Shown here piece after piece: positions 22,511 through 35,596 of a stretch of DNA of 64,000 nt. Made by a program: the position numbers and the translations under genes. The stretch lies in assembly GCF_910596095.1 (NCBI RefSeq), contig NC_056546.1, positions 26,500,925-26,564,924 of the forward strand, given 5' to 3'. Below the pieces are notes generated by a model. It had not been told where the DNA came from. It worked only from the letters and a program-made list of their open reading frames with translations, and did not search any database. Source of the stretch: Thunnus maccoyii (Eukaryota > Chordata > Actinopteri > Scombriformes > Scombridae). The first letter of the stretch is position 1. Each line of letters begins with the position of its first letter.

Positions 22511-22889
22511 TTGCTTTTTTGGAGTTCTGATCAGTTTTACCTCTTCAGGGCTCTAAAATGATTTAAATGAAACAATCTGAGGAGGGACAATCACTCTTCA
22601 GTTGAACTTCTCACAGAGCATAGATGCACAGCCTGTGATAAGTAGACATGGCTGTATTAAGGGGTCAAAAGGTTGAGTACCAACAAGAAGAACACATTTT
22701 GACTCAGGGTTGTGCTTACCTTTCATTCTGTTCTGCAACTGTATGTGTAGTTTTCTCATATTATATCTGTCTGTCTTAACGTCCTCTTTCTTCTTTTGTG
22801 GTTTTCACCTTCTGGACCTAACTGTCAATGCTACCTTTAGTTTCTTTTTGGACATAATTTCAAGTTGCTACAGATTAGTGGTGTAAGAA

Positions 22890-23065
22890 TTACTCAGATC
22901 CCTTACTTAAGAAAAGTAACAATACCACACTATTAATTCCTCTTGCATTCAAAATTTTACTTAAATAGAAGTATAGAAGTATTATCAGCTAAATGTACGT
23001 ATCAGAAGTAAAAGTATTCATTATGTAAATGCCACCTTTCAGACTGGTATATTACCAGATAATGG
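22890..23065. repeat. Dispersed teleost repeat
   Basis: Contains AGTGGTGTAAGAATTACTCA, CTTACTTAAG, TGCATTCAAAATTTTACTTA and AGTATAGAAGTATTATCAGC, closely resembling a very common fish repeat. Non-coding. Confidence 0.6.
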
Positions 23066-23069
23066 TTAT

Positions 23070-25000
23070 TGATGTTTTAACATGTAAGCAAATTTTTAAT
23101 ATAGTTGCTCAATGCAGAACCAATTTAACTATGTATAAACCATTAGGTTGGTATCAACTGTATGATGATGCATGTTATTTTATATGCTGAACAAGTAAGA
23201 TCTTAAGCTGCAAAGTATCCAGTAACTTTAATTGTCCCTTTTGAAATGTCAGTTTTATATGCTGTCAATTTGTCTGTGTACTTACTACTGTACCCTAATA
23301 AAACAAACTTACTTGTGGTATAATTGTGGTATAAAATGTATAATTTATACTCTAATTTAAATAAATCGTCACTAATTGCACACATAGACATATAAAATAT
23401 ACAGAATATCATACACTACAATGGATTTTTTACATCATTGTTGGGAAATGAATATCTTCTGCTTTACATATTTATTGTGTTGATCTCATGACAATCAAAT
23501 TGTAAATGCACCAACATATTATCTCCAATAATCAATAATAGCAGAAAGAAATACTTGTCCAGGCCTGAAGGTGAAGGAGTCTTCCAACTATTTCAGCTTT
23601 CACAATGAGAAAAAAAGAGAAAAATTTGCCTTTGTGATACTGGGTTCTGTGCCGCGGACCACAACTCCAGTATGGAGGTAGTGAACTGCATACACAAAAA
23701 TATGGCTGAGTTTAGTTTATCTAGTGCACAGTATTCCTTCTTTCTTCACAAATTGTCATTGATCTTACAGATTTCTTCCAATGACGTATGAAAAGCTCAA
23801 ATCTAATAAACTTTCTTTGGATATCACTCTGTAACATCTCAATTCACTTTACAATGAAATAACAAACGGGCAGTAATTTAAATACATTGAACATTTTCAA
23901 TATATCTCTACCCTTCAGCAAGTATGAACATCGATGGGCTTTAAAACTGTTTATCCAGCTTGTAGTTTATTTTAGAGGGAAAACACCTCCACCCTCCGAC
24001 AAAGACACTCAAACTGGCATCTGTTGGATCAATGCTCTCATTGATTTCTTGTGTAACCTAATGTGTTAATTATTCATATCTGTCAGAGTCAGTTATGTGT
24101 AAACAGGAACAGGAGCTGTTACAGAGAAATAGTGTAGGAGATAAGCTCCATCAGTGTTGTTGCAGTTCTCTCTGACTGCCAGTAGAGGTCAATACAAATC
24201 AAGGCTTTACCATCATTTTCTGTCTATAACTGCATGTCAGTCAACAGCAAATACTGACAAACCCATTGGGTGGTTGTGGAGCTGTGGGACGTGAGAAAAA
24301 GCAGGTGCGGGCTTGGATGAAAACCAGATGTAGCAGTTATGGCAGGAGGAGCTTCCCCTGCTGCTTCCCATGTCAGCCTGCTCAGTTAGATTTTAGAAGG
24401 CAGAGGGCAGCAGACCCTCAGTAAGCACCCTCCATGTGGAAGAACAAATGTACAGTATGTACACTTACTCTGTGTGTGTGTGTGTGTGTGTCCTGCAGCT
24501 GACTGGTTTGATGAGAAGCTGAGCAAAAATAATGTTGAACAGAGAGAATGTATGATTGTGAAAAAAGAAAATCACTACAATATTCCTGTAATCCTGCCAG
24601 TTTGTAATGAGTCTGTAATCTCTGCAGTACCATGGTGACATATGCTGTATTACAACATAGGTTTTATATAACCTGTCAGCCCAAATATAGTGCAAAAAAT
24701 TGCAAATTGCAAACAAAATGCATTCTTCCTCATAAAACATTTGCAAAGCCATTTTTTAAAGAATATTTAAGAACATTACTTCAACCAGTTGTTGAACAGA
24801 AGAACGGTGAGAAACGTTGGCAGGATTGTGTGTGGCATTGTCTGTGTGCTAGTAAACAAGATGCAAACTCAGGCCTTTAACATCAAAGGCCTGAATATGC
24901 TTTATGCAAAGTACTTGTCGGATTGTCTAATGGTATCTAACACCACCTCCTCCAACACATTTCAGATATTATAATTGGGGGGGGGCCTGCATCTATAATT
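23070..25000. other. Intergenic with one (TG)n tract
   Basis: No exon is supported. A (TG)n microsatellite lies at about 24472-24491. Confidence 0.5.
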
Positions 25001-25149
25001 TTTTGTAACTTTGCAAAACAAATAATTGACACGCTTGCCCTCTTGGAAGGGGAGCTGTATTGTGATTGTGCCTGCTTTTGCTTGTTCTGACAGAGTTTCT
25101 TGGGCTGAGTTTGTAGAATATGAAGGGGGTGGTGATGAGAGTGAACTGG

Positions 25150-25370
25150 TTCAAGACTCTTCCATCTCTATCTGGTTCAGCTCATCTTGAACCCTGTCAT
25201 ACAGGCCCAGATGTCTGGCTGGTTGGCTTTCCTCTGGTTGTGGTGGTGACTGGTCTGGAGGCGGATCTGGCCTTTGGCATTGATGGACAGCTGGCATTGA
25301 GAGGAGGTCCAAGTCTTTCTGGAAAGAGAACTGGGGACATTGATTAGTACCCCCACCCCCCACCTCACGT
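25150..25370 (-). pseudogene. Possible retroviral gag-like fragment
   Basis: A short minus-strand frame is rich in Pro and Gln (RPDPPPDQSPPQPEE) and ends in an acidic stretch. It lies about 0.6 kb downstream of a retroviral primer-binding site, where gag would be expected. The assignment to gag rests mostly on position and composition. It is short and has no start-to-end integrity. Confidence 0.3.
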
Positions 25371-25941
25371 TTCCCCTGATTTTTGTGTTTTAGGCTGTCT
25401 TTTATTGTTTTGTTCTTTTACCCGTTCACATTTTTCAAGTCCTTTCTTTAATTTCTCAGTTTGACTTGAACTGAAACTGCCGGTTTCAGGGAAACCACAA
25501 TGTTTTCATCCACAACTGTAACTGCCTACAAGTGTCTGGTTCATGTTTGTCACTCATTATTTTCACACATCCTGTGAACTTTGGAACTTCTTTACTTTGA
25601 CCTTTACTCATTTATTATGCACTACCCAGAGACCTCACCCTTCACAGACATTTACAGACATTATTCATTCATTCCTTTGTCAATAGGTCATCACCCCTAA
25701 TGGAATGTCTTTACCTTTCAGACATCTTTCATGGTCTCTAATATTGTATCTTCATTTAATTTCAGATGTCATGTCATTCAAACCATTGTCTATAATCATC
25801 ACAGGCAGTCCCTTCTCATGCCGGGAGTCATTTGCAAGCCTTCCTCAGGAAATGTTGACTTCCTGGGTCTTAGGCATTTTGTAGTCCCTTCACCAGCTGC
25901 ACAGATTTGACCTGTATGGAGAACAGTCAAAGGAGATTGGC

Positions 25942-25959
25942 ATCACAGACGAGCCCCCA
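25942..25959 (-). other. Retroviral primer-binding site, proline-tRNA type
   Basis: On the minus strand TGGGGGCTCGTCTGTGAT matches the proline-tRNA primer-binding site of gammaretrovirus-like elements (TGGGGGCTCGTCCGGGAT) at 16 of 18 positions. It sits 3 nt after a CA dinucleotide that would end an LTR. Confidence 0.65.
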
Positions 25960-25962
25960 AAT

Positions 25963-26300
25963 TGTTGTGGCAATATACCTCTTGCACTTGACTTCAATGA
26001 GGAAAGAGACAACTCTCGATATAGTATTGTCACACTTTTCTTTAATGCTCGGAGCATGGCTCACCCACACTCGATACAGACATACAAGCTGCTGTAGAGG
26101 AGTGAGCCCTGAACAGTGGGGGCGAATACTTCTTAATCTGTTTCACACCAGCCTCTAGGAGTTGTTGTGACTACTCTATGCATGATTATACCCAAACAGA
26201 CATGGCAGGATGTGTTCCAGAATAAGCAAATGTTTCAGTCAAAGTGTGACTGAAGGAAAGAAGTGGTTTTGCTGACGACACACTGTGTATTTTAAACAGT
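25963..26300 (-). mobile_element. LTR of an endogenous retrovirus relic
   Basis: The segment directly before the primer-binding site (minus strand) ends in ACAACA and holds an ATTAAA polyadenylation-type signal followed by a GTGTGAC stretch, as in U3-R-U5 organisation. The outer boundary is uncertain; I could not find the matching TG terminus or a second LTR in the window. Confidence 0.45.
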
Positions 26301-26454
26301 CAGTGGTCTCAACACACTCACACGTTCGTATTCAGAGATTCAAGAGCTTTTATTATCACACGCACAGCAACACAGTAGGTAGCAACACTGAAGGCATTGA
26401 AATCTGGCTTCCTCAAGCTCAAGTTCCAATTAGAGTATACAATCAATATCTAAA

Positions 26455-26476
26455 ATTATTAAAAAAAAAAAAAAAA
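26455..26476 (+). repeat. Poly-A tract
   Basis: A run of about 18 A interrupts AT-rich sequence and is followed by GA-rich sequence. It may be the tail of a degenerate retroposon, but no SINE or LINE body was recognised before it. Confidence 0.4.
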
Positions 26477-26759
26477 ACAGAGATAAGAAGAGAGAGACAA
26501 AATATAAAAGAATATATACATACAAATATACATAAAAGCAGAATAACCGACACAAAGTATTAAAAAATACACAAAACCTTACATTTATGATTCTTATTAA
26601 AACCCTTGTATGATGTGGGGAGTGTTTCGGTGACTAAGAAACAGGTTGGTGTTGTTCCTTTCCTGCATTCATTCTGTATGTGATGCAATTCATCTTTCAT
26701 ATGTGTTTGTTCATATCTATGTCGCATATGAATATGTAACATCTAAACCCGCCCACATG

Positions 26760-27707
26760 CCTTTAATGGTCAATGGGAATGATTTCCGTACATGGCCGAG
26801 CGGCTGGCGGCCCTTTAAACTGCACACAGCGGGACTGTGGACTGTGCGTGACTGCTCGCCACTGTGCCCGCTCCCGCACGATCGCGATTGGCCGCCACCG
26901 CGGTGTGGGCGGGACACGACGCAGTGACTCAGCTGTGAGTCACCGCACGACATGTCTGTCACACACAGAACGCTGCTGCATTCACGTACTATGGGAAGTT
27001 TTAGTAACCGCGTGTTAAAGAAATAGGCTTTTCTCTACACGGAGGGAAATAGAGACACATTTCCTCAGCATGTCAAGATTTACAGGGAATTGTAGGGGAC
27101 GTTATGCAGACCTCAATGAATAGCTTTTTGTGTTGAATGCACGTAACACATATGTAATTTTCATATACTTAATGGGCTTAGCGGGATGTTTCTGATGGCA
27201 ACAGTCAGAATTTCAGTAAGTTAGATATATCTAAGTTAAATGACCCCTCCAGTGCCCATACTGTGCATTTTAAGTTAAAATTCATCATGTCAAAGCCATT
27301 ATTACACTATTTAAATGGCAGCCGAACCACATGAAAGCTAAGGTGACCTGTAATTTATTATCGCATTTACCATCTAAAATCAAAAGCCAACCGGGATTAC
27401 AGAAGATATTGACCACCAAACGGGCAGAGTAGTAGGATATTCGTATTTACTATCTGTCTCATGACACTTGAATGCAGCATCAGGCTGGCTGGCTGTTCTT
27501 ACATGACTTCGCATTGGCCGAGATCTGTGACATTGGAGACGTTGGACTGAGTGTGAACGCAGTCCATCAGTTTTTAGCTAAATTAGAAATTAGACATCCT
27601 AACAGTAGCGGAGTGAGCTCTCTGACGTAAACTAAATCTCCAGAGCCATTTCTTTTCAAATCTATTTTTCTACTTTAGCACCGTGCTGGACGGATCTGCC
27701 ATAGAGG
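26760..27707 (+). promoter_or_regulatory. CpG-richer promoter-like region, candidate 5' end of the gene upstream of ina
   Basis: This stretch has many more CpGs than its surroundings, an inverted CCAAT box (GATTGG near 26885), a GC box (GGGCGGG near 26907) and a perfect AP-1 palindrome at 26924-26943. A good donor (GAGG|GTGAGT) lies at 27708; the segment from 27679 follows a TAG acceptor-like site. By human synteny nt5c2 should start here and run to the right. No NT5C2 coding sequence is visible, so a non-coding first exon is inferred. Confidence 0.4.
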
Positions 27708-28488
27708 GTGAGTGTCTTAAACTGCATCTGAACTCCTCCACGGTTGTGTCCGGTGTTGATTGTGATTGTGAGTTATGTATCCCTATATCTTTAACCGTGC
27801 GTGAAATTGTTTACGTCCTCGTGTTTTAAACATTGTCAGAAAGTAGTAGTAGATGGTAAACACAAGACAGGTTATGTGTCCAATGAATGGACAGCTACTA
27901 TTGCCTGTCTACATCAGTGAACGCGTTCACAAGAGGAAAGGCGCAGCGTGGAGTTCCCGTTACGCACCATTGTGTCGCGCTTTAACAGTGTTCCACCAGA
28001 CTGCACTAGAAAAGTAGCTGTTTTAACGTTTCTCGCTCATTTTCTAAAGTTGATACACAGTAGAACCAAATTTATTATACTTTTTATATATTAACAGACG
28101 CCTCTCTTTACATCGGCATACATCTGACACACCAAATACGACTTATTATCATAAAATCTTAGATTTCAGAAATGGTGACCCTTGTACCGACTTGCTTATT
28201 CTGCTGAAAGAGACAGTGGAGCCGCCGTGAGGAACAGTGTTAATCAATTCTAAAAGTTGTGATTTTATGAAAATATGTAATGTTTGGCACATTATTTGTA
28301 TGCCGAATTCAGCACAAGACTGGAAAAATGAACAGGCTCTTACAATTTAATTTATAGGCTACTTTACCGTTAGGCAAGAACAATAACAGAGAGCGCAGTT
28401 GGACAAATGTTTCTGTTCAAGAGAGGACAGAACATTTGAACTGATCATGGTGTTCTCTCTTGTTGCTCCGAGGGAAGCAGCGCACATT

Positions 28489-28512
28489 TGCTGCTGCTGC
28501 TGCTGCTGCTGC
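28489..28512 (+). repeat. (TGC)8 microsatellite
   Basis: Eight TGC units in a non-coding context. Confidence 0.9.
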
Positions 28513-28676
28513 CGGCATTATATAACCAAGTTGTCTTTAAGCTCACACACACCATCACTGACTGACAGACGCATCCTGATCTGCTGCTGCGCTGCTCCAG
28601 TGCAAACCAGCATACACTATCACTATATAGACCTGATCTATCACATACTGGTGTTATACACCAGTAGAAAGTGATG

Positions 28677-28678
<2 letters not shown>

Positions 28679-28742
<64 letters not shown>
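28679..28742 (+). repeat. (GT)32 microsatellite
   Basis: Sixty-four bases of uninterrupted GT. Confidence 0.95.
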
Positions 28743-28743
<1 letters not shown>

Positions 28744-29594
28744 ATCAACTTCAAATTCCAGGGAAATTGTAGATTTGTCAAATTATTATTTAAATGATAT
28801 ATATATTTTTGATTTCCGTGGGTATCACTTAAGGAATACCATTCTATAATGTCCCTAAAGTCTGTGTGTTAGTTCATACTTTATAGTACTGTGAGCTCAT
28901 GTTTTCCTCTCTGGTTTTATAAAATGATATTTCATTGTATTGTGAGCAGTTCATCAGTCAGTCATTCTGTCTGGCCCATGTTGGCATGTCCTGGCCTGAA
29001 TGAATCGGCTCCCGTCAAATGGCCTTGGGGGCTGCAGGAAGTTTGTCAACGGGATTATACAAGCAACCAGGCTTCTAATTTAGCAGCTAATCCAGATTAA
29101 GGTGCCATGGTCGTCTGTGTTCCCGGCCCGGGGCTCAGACGCTGCGGCTCGTCTGGCAGGCAGAATCAGCAGCCATCCAGCCTTCGCTGTCTCTGTCTGA
29201 ACACCAGGATGAGACACTCAAGACCTAGACTATGGTCAGGTCCCCTCAGTACATCTGAAATCCTTTGCTGAATTGGAGTTTCCTAACCCACACTGTGAAC
29301 AGACTGCAACTGGTCAGTAGAAATCATAGCTCACCTACCGGTCATTTTACAGGCAATGTTGTTCCTTAATGATGCCCTAAAGGATTTGCTTTGATCTCCA
29401 GAGAAGAGTCTTTTAGTTTTTGCTCTCTTTTATGATAAACAAAGTCATAGATCCAATATGAAATCAGTTTGGCCTAAAAGTGGCAAGACTTTACCTTGTC
29501 ATACTGAACTGATGCACATGGTTTGTTCAGAAATTTCACAAGAAGAAATTAAAGCAAAGGCAGGTTTGTTTTCACCTGACTGAATGAACTGAAT

Positions 29595-30095
29595 TTAAAG
29601 ACATAGTTCGACATTTTGGGAAGATATTTAGTTGGAGCTAGCAGCTGGTTAGCTTAGCTTAGCATAAAGACTGTAAAGAGGGGGAAACAAGCTAGCCTGA
29701 CTCTTAAATTGTTAAAACGGCAATTCACTGTTTTATAGGGGTTATGTACTGGACTATTTCTTGGGAGCAGTTGCCAGGCAACCAGTGGAGACTCCGGGAA
29801 GTTATCCTGTCATGTAACCCCCCCATAAAATGGTGAATTGTTTATACATTCAGATTAAACAAATTAGATATAACATGTGAGCTTTACAGGTGCTGACAGT
29901 GGATTTTGTTACCTTTGGACAGAGCCAGGCTTGCTGTTTTCCTGTTTCCAGCTCTTAATGCTAGCTTAGCTTAGCATTAAGAGCTACACACAGTAAATAC
30001 TATACAGACATGAGGGTGGTGTTGATCTTCTCATCTAACTCTCTGCAAAAAAGTGAATTAGCATATTTCCTAGAATGTCAAATTATTCCTTTAAG
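29595..30095. mobile_element. Fold-back element of the TTCGACATTTTGG family
   Basis: Starts TTTAAAGACATAGTTCGACA and ends with the inverted form (GTCAAATTATTCCTTTAA). Inside, TTAGCTTAGCTTAGCATAA on the left faces its inverted counterpart near 29960. This is a well-known style of non-autonomous fish repeat. A half copy lies at 61763-62040. Confidence 0.65.
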
Positions 30096-30539
30096 AGTTC
30101 CAATAAACAACTCCACACATGTGGTGTGAATCCAGGTCGAAATTTGCTGAAACTAAATGTTCTATCGAAACAATAAGCAACACAACTGTGCACAAAGGTC
30201 TACCTGTGGCTGCTGCTGGTCCTGCCCACAGGACACTGAACTCAGACTTGCTCACTCACTTTAAGTAGCTCTGAATGATCCACCAGTATCCACTGAATTA
30301 TCAACCCATGAATATGTTACAACATGTTCTGACCCCTGTGGTGAAAATTTTACATGCTTCATGCGTGTCATATGGGGGGACACATAAAGTTAACCGACTT
30401 CAGTATTGAGCTCTATGAGAGATCAGGGACAGGTGTTGTATTTCTCTCTTGGGTTTGAAACCAGTAACTGCTGGTTAGCGGTTCTGTTTTTTTCTGACCT
30501 TCTCCTTTTAATACATTTGGCATTCAGTATGGAGAATCT

Positions 30540-30600
30540 GACAGAGAGACTGAAAGAGACACACACACACACACACAGAGAGAGAGGGAGCTCTGTGAAC
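30540..30600. repeat. (CA)n and (GA)n tract
   Basis: Adjacent short CA and GA dinucleotide runs, non-coding. Confidence 0.8.
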
Positions 30601-30619
30601 TATAAATAGACAGTGGGAG

Positions 30620-33540
30620 AGTGGTTGTGATGATAGCATCACCGCACAATAATCCCTCAGTAGGACTGGCGTTACTCCACTGCACTACACTGGCTCTAAC
30701 GGGGAACAGGTATCCCCTCTAATTTCCCCTATAAGCAGGGTTATCTCATGAACCGGGACCTCTGACCCTCTGCTCTGTTTCTCTGGGGGTAAATGCTGTA
30801 TTAAGCTTGTTAATATGGACTTCTGGGTAAAGGGGCATGTTTCAGTCTGTCCTGAACAGTCTAAGTTCAGAATAATCCTTTTAAATTTGTCGTGTGCGGG
30901 GGCTTACTGGTCAGTCCGTCAGCAGGCGGAGGTGTAGATCATGTTCCTGCAATGCTGTGGGCTCTAACTGCCATTTGTTGAATGTCATACTGGACCCTCA
31001 CTGTGACTCCTATCAGCTATCACTCACCAGCAAAATACTGGTTATCATCATCTTCAAGACCTAAAAATATTGCTTTTAACCTTGAGTTGGTTGAGCCCTT
31101 GTTGCAAATACTACAAAACCCTGTTATTACAGCGTTATTGTGAAATTGCCTTTCAGAGCTTTAGTGTTTTTTTGTTTTTCTTTTGGTTGGAAAAATAAGG
31201 AACACATGAACTTTTTTCTTTCAGAAATAGAGTTACCAGAAAGGCTACAAGATGTCAAAGTGAAACTCAAAAATTTGAATTTCTCTCTTTTTGAGTAAGT
31301 AGATATAACAATACTCTAGCTATAGTGCATATTTTTTCCATGTTTTAAAAAGAGAATAAAAAAGCCTTTGGCAAGCTACAAGCATGACATCTAAGACGAG
31401 CTGTAAACATCTGTGGTACGCTAATAACCCGGAGCATGTAATAGACCATAAATACCCTCAGAACGTTGATACAAAGGTTTTTAATCCCTCTTTTCAGCAA
31501 GCCTACATAAAACATCTGTCTCTTTACAATATGCACACTTGTTAGCTTTATATTCCACTCGAAAAGTAGAAGAAGCTAGAAGCTAGTAAAGTGATTAGCT
31601 AAGTGCTAGCTTAGCTGTGATTCCCACTTTTCATCTGTATTTTTTAGGTGCGTTGTCATCGGCAACTGCTGCACATTCAGCTCTGCATTCATCGCATATT
31701 TTTAAAACAGAAGGGGTTCTAGCTAGCGTTAATTCTTTTTCTCATGGGTCAGTTTTGGTAACGGCACATGACTAGACTGTCAAATCTCATAGCAGTGAGT
31801 AGTTGTGTAACCTCAGCACTACCTATGTTACACTATGGTTCGACATTGAGTTATGTGTGGAGCTGGGGAGCAACATAAAGAGTGCTGAAATCAGAAGTTT
31901 TTATTATTATTCCAACTTGGGACTGTTCGTACATTATTCCAAGATGCTAGCCTTGTAGTCACAGATAAATAGCTTAAATTAGCTACGTTTGCTTTGTCAC
32001 ATATTTTGAGTATTTAGAGAGTTACCAAGTGAAACCAGATGCAAATTAATTATGTATAGCTCTTTTTAAATAAGCTGAATTGACATCATTAGTGTTAAAA
32101 TTGGATTTTATTTAGCTGCCAGTGACGGTGGTTGTGCAGCCATTTTGCCACCTGTTTGTTGACACCTGTTTTTACCAAGTGTGACATAGAAATTCAGATT
32201 CTCTCCCTTAGATTTATAACTAGGAAGCTGAAATGAAAGCTGTCCGTACGTAAGGTCTGAATCATAGGACAAAGACGCAGCATTAGCAATAGCTAACAAC
32301 ATCCTAACCCAACTGTCTGCATATCCGCTGAAATTTCAGTGATACAGAACAAATTTTAGTGCCCGGCCACAGAGATCACGCACCAATCAAATTACCAGTA
32401 CTGACACTGTAAGTCTGGAACAGAAATTCATGCCCCCTGGAGAACATAAATCTATCATGACAAAGAGATTAAGAGAGCAAAATACATTTCTTCCTTTTGG
32501 TTATTACAATTTTTGACCAATAAGTGCAAACACCAAGGATATATATACTGATTTATAGACTGACTATATAAACTGAGTGGTTTGACTTTACAGTAATTGA
32601 TCGCGGTGAAAGTGACAGATCAACATGACTTGATCCAATCTACATGTACGCTGGCAACTTTTTCATCAAATGCAACGTCTTTTATGATTTTAAGTCGTAA
32701 TATAGCAATGGATATGAGAGGGTTTTTTTTTTTTTTACAACATTTAAGTGTACTGTGAATATTTTGTAGAATTTATGGTAGCATTTGCAACTTATCAGTT
32801 GCTTTTAAACCAAATGCAAAGATGAGCCATGCAAATTTAGTACGTCCCGTCACTTGTCAATCCACCATCATAATAGGTGATCTAGTGTGTGTGAGGCTGT
32901 GTGTGTGTGTGTGTGGCAGCTTTACATTCTCAGTGCCTTTACTTTGAGCAGAGTGTTCACCATTGCCCCACCCCTTCAGGCACTGACCTCCTTTCCATTA
33001 TTCACACGAGCACCACCTTTTCTCGCTTCTTTCCTCTCTCTCTCTCTCTCTCTAATAGTCTGTGTGTGTGTCGCCTCCTGTCTCTCAGAAGTATCAGAGA
33101 ATCCTACTTTACTTTATATCAACAATCACACAGATGAAATATGAGGCAAAATGTATTGGAAGACAAGACATTTCCACACTCTAATGTTTAGACATGTTAT
33201 ACTTTGCCTTTGTCTTCAGTGTGTGTGGATGTACACTGTAAATATGTGGTGTGAATGTTTAAAACAATTGTCTGTGATAGAGTGCTTCCCTGCTGATTAC
33301 ATGAACACCAGTCTTTTTCTTATCTTCTGAGATCTTTTAACAGCCAGGAAGTGGTTAGGAAGGCAAACTGGAATTGTTTTTCAAAGGCAGTCATAATAAT
33401 AATTCCATGCTAAACAAAACAGGCTTTAATATTTCACAATATGCAAAAACTTACAATCAATATGTAGAATTTTAAAATATACTATTAACATTTAGCATGA
33501 AATGTCATTCTTGATGTTAAATAGTGGTTTGACAAAACAA
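30620..33540. other. Intergenic or intronic, no supported gene
   Basis: Only short open frames. A possible 70-nt exon with good acceptor and donor sites is noted at 31225-31294, but it is not accepted as coding. Simple GT tracts (32899-32913, 33059-33071) and a TC tract (about 33033-33052) are present. Confidence 0.4.
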
Positions 33541-33549
33541 TCCCACACA

Positions 33550-33805
33550 TAGGTTCACTTCCTGTTGTTTTCTGGAGCTTTCAACAACATCACACAGGCT
33601 TAATCAGCAAATGGAGTTTGCTCAGTTGTTATGGAGACAGACATCTGTTGACTTGCAAGTTCAGTTGCTGTTATGATTTCATCCATAGCACCTTTAGGAC
33701 CTTATGTTCATGTTGCCTTAGAAGTAAAGCTAAAAGTTATTTACAGTGATGTGGTTGAAAGCTCTAGAAAAAAGTTAGTAAGTGGATCTTGAGTTGGGAT
33801 TCTTT
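33550..33805. repeat. Short fold-back repeat, copy 1
   Basis: The left end (GGTTCACTTCC...CTGGAGCTTTCAAC) is inverted at the right end (GTTGAAAGCTCTAG...AAGTGGATCTTGAGTT). A second copy lies at 38505-38690. Confidence 0.5.
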
Positions 33806-33809
33806 GTCA

Positions 33810-35590
33810 AACTATTAAAATTGTTTGTTTTGTTTCAGTATTTAATTATAACATGCTTGTAACATTATATCAATTCAGGCCACAAATTTGTAGTTTTCAT
33901 TCCTTTTTTATGTTTTTTCATTTCATCATTTATTGCGATTTCTTTGGTTGTAATTATAAGACTGTTATTCACATATGGTGTATTACTGCATATGCTGTGT
34001 TTCACCATTGTTATTCACCATTGCACCTATTTTAATTAAACATTAAGATATTATTGTTATTTGGGGCAGCTTTTTAGCTCGTAGGACAGACCTCATAATA
34101 TCAGCATGCCTCATAACAACATTATACACACATGCTCTATTCTGCTGTACTTAATGTTTATGATGTGCATCACAATGCACTTAGTGCAGCATCAGAGCTA
34201 ATGACTGTTGAAGCATTGCAGTGCATTCGGAGAGCCGAGAGCCAGGCGAGACTAAACAAATATAGATCTGAGGCACATATACTGTACATGTAAAATACAC
34301 ACACACACACACAGGAACACATAAGCACACATGAACAGGGGGATCGGATGTCAGAAGAGCAGCGCTTGCAGAGCAGGCCTCTTAACAAACAAAGTATTAA
34401 TAATGTATAAGCCTGCATTCAAAGAGAGGAGAGGATAGATAAATAGAAACACTGGAAATGTGTAATTACACATTGGAAAAGTAGTTGACATGTATTTATT
34501 TTTTCTGTTGTGAACTCAGAGACTGAATGAGCTGTTATGGTGGGCACTTTTGCAGATGATAAAATGACATCCTCTGAACTCTTTGTTTGTAACAAAGCCT
34601 CACACGCACACACACAGATGTTGAGTCGCGTTGTGCCCAGGATGTTATCATGTTACCTCCCTCAGCACAGTGACTCACTGCTCCACTACCTGTATAGTAG
34701 TCCATGTTACATCATGTACTCTGTTGGAATACCCCCTCCCACACACTCTCTGTCTCCCACTCTGTAAGTACGTGTGTGACAGTGAGAATATGCCGCTGTA
34801 AGCTTCACATAATGGTGTAGATTCACTGACATCAAAGACAGTTTCCCTGTCTAAGAGCAGCATCATACATCTGAACCATCATGCAGCACAACCACTAGTG
34901 TGTTTCTTCCACCCAACATGTGTGTTCAGCAGCTAGTTTATCTTAATGTCAGCACAGTTTTCAGATGTGATGAACATCTGGACTGTTACATGTTAGATGG
35001 AAATTATGATGAACACAATGTTCTCACTTTCAAATGCTACTAGAGCCAGTTGTCAGGTGGTATCTAGGAATACTGTGTTTGCAAGTAAAATACATTTAGT
35101 CAAGTGTCCTTAATGATATATTCAAAATGAGTCACATGTCTTGAATGCATCAAAGTCAAAGAGAGGGTGTCAAAGTGTCAAAGAGTGTCAGTGGATCAAA
35201 AAGTAGTGATCATGAACAGCTGTTCAGTCCCACATTTTGAGATATTGCTGATGATGCAGGAGGAAGGAAAACTTCACTCACTTATCAAGACTGAGAGTTT
35301 GCTAATCAGCAACTTAAAGTACAGCTGAGGATGATGGAATGTCATTAGTTTTGTAGGTATTTGTGATATAAATCAAATCAAAGTAGTGGACAAACTGTAA
35401 TAGAGCCACGCTGCTAGCATGGCTGATAATTATATGGATGAATTTCCACCTCAATAACCTGGAATACTGGTTGTAAAGATTTGTATTCATCAAAAAGTGT
35501 AATATTAGCACACAAAAGACAATCCAACTCAGTTATTTTAGTATTTTAAGTCAAGTTACGACTTACATTTAAAGGACTGTTTCACTATTT
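33810..35590. other. No supported gene; simple repeats only
   Basis: A short AC tract near 34298-34313 is the only clear element. Confidence 0.4.
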
Positions 35591-35596
35591 TTTTGT

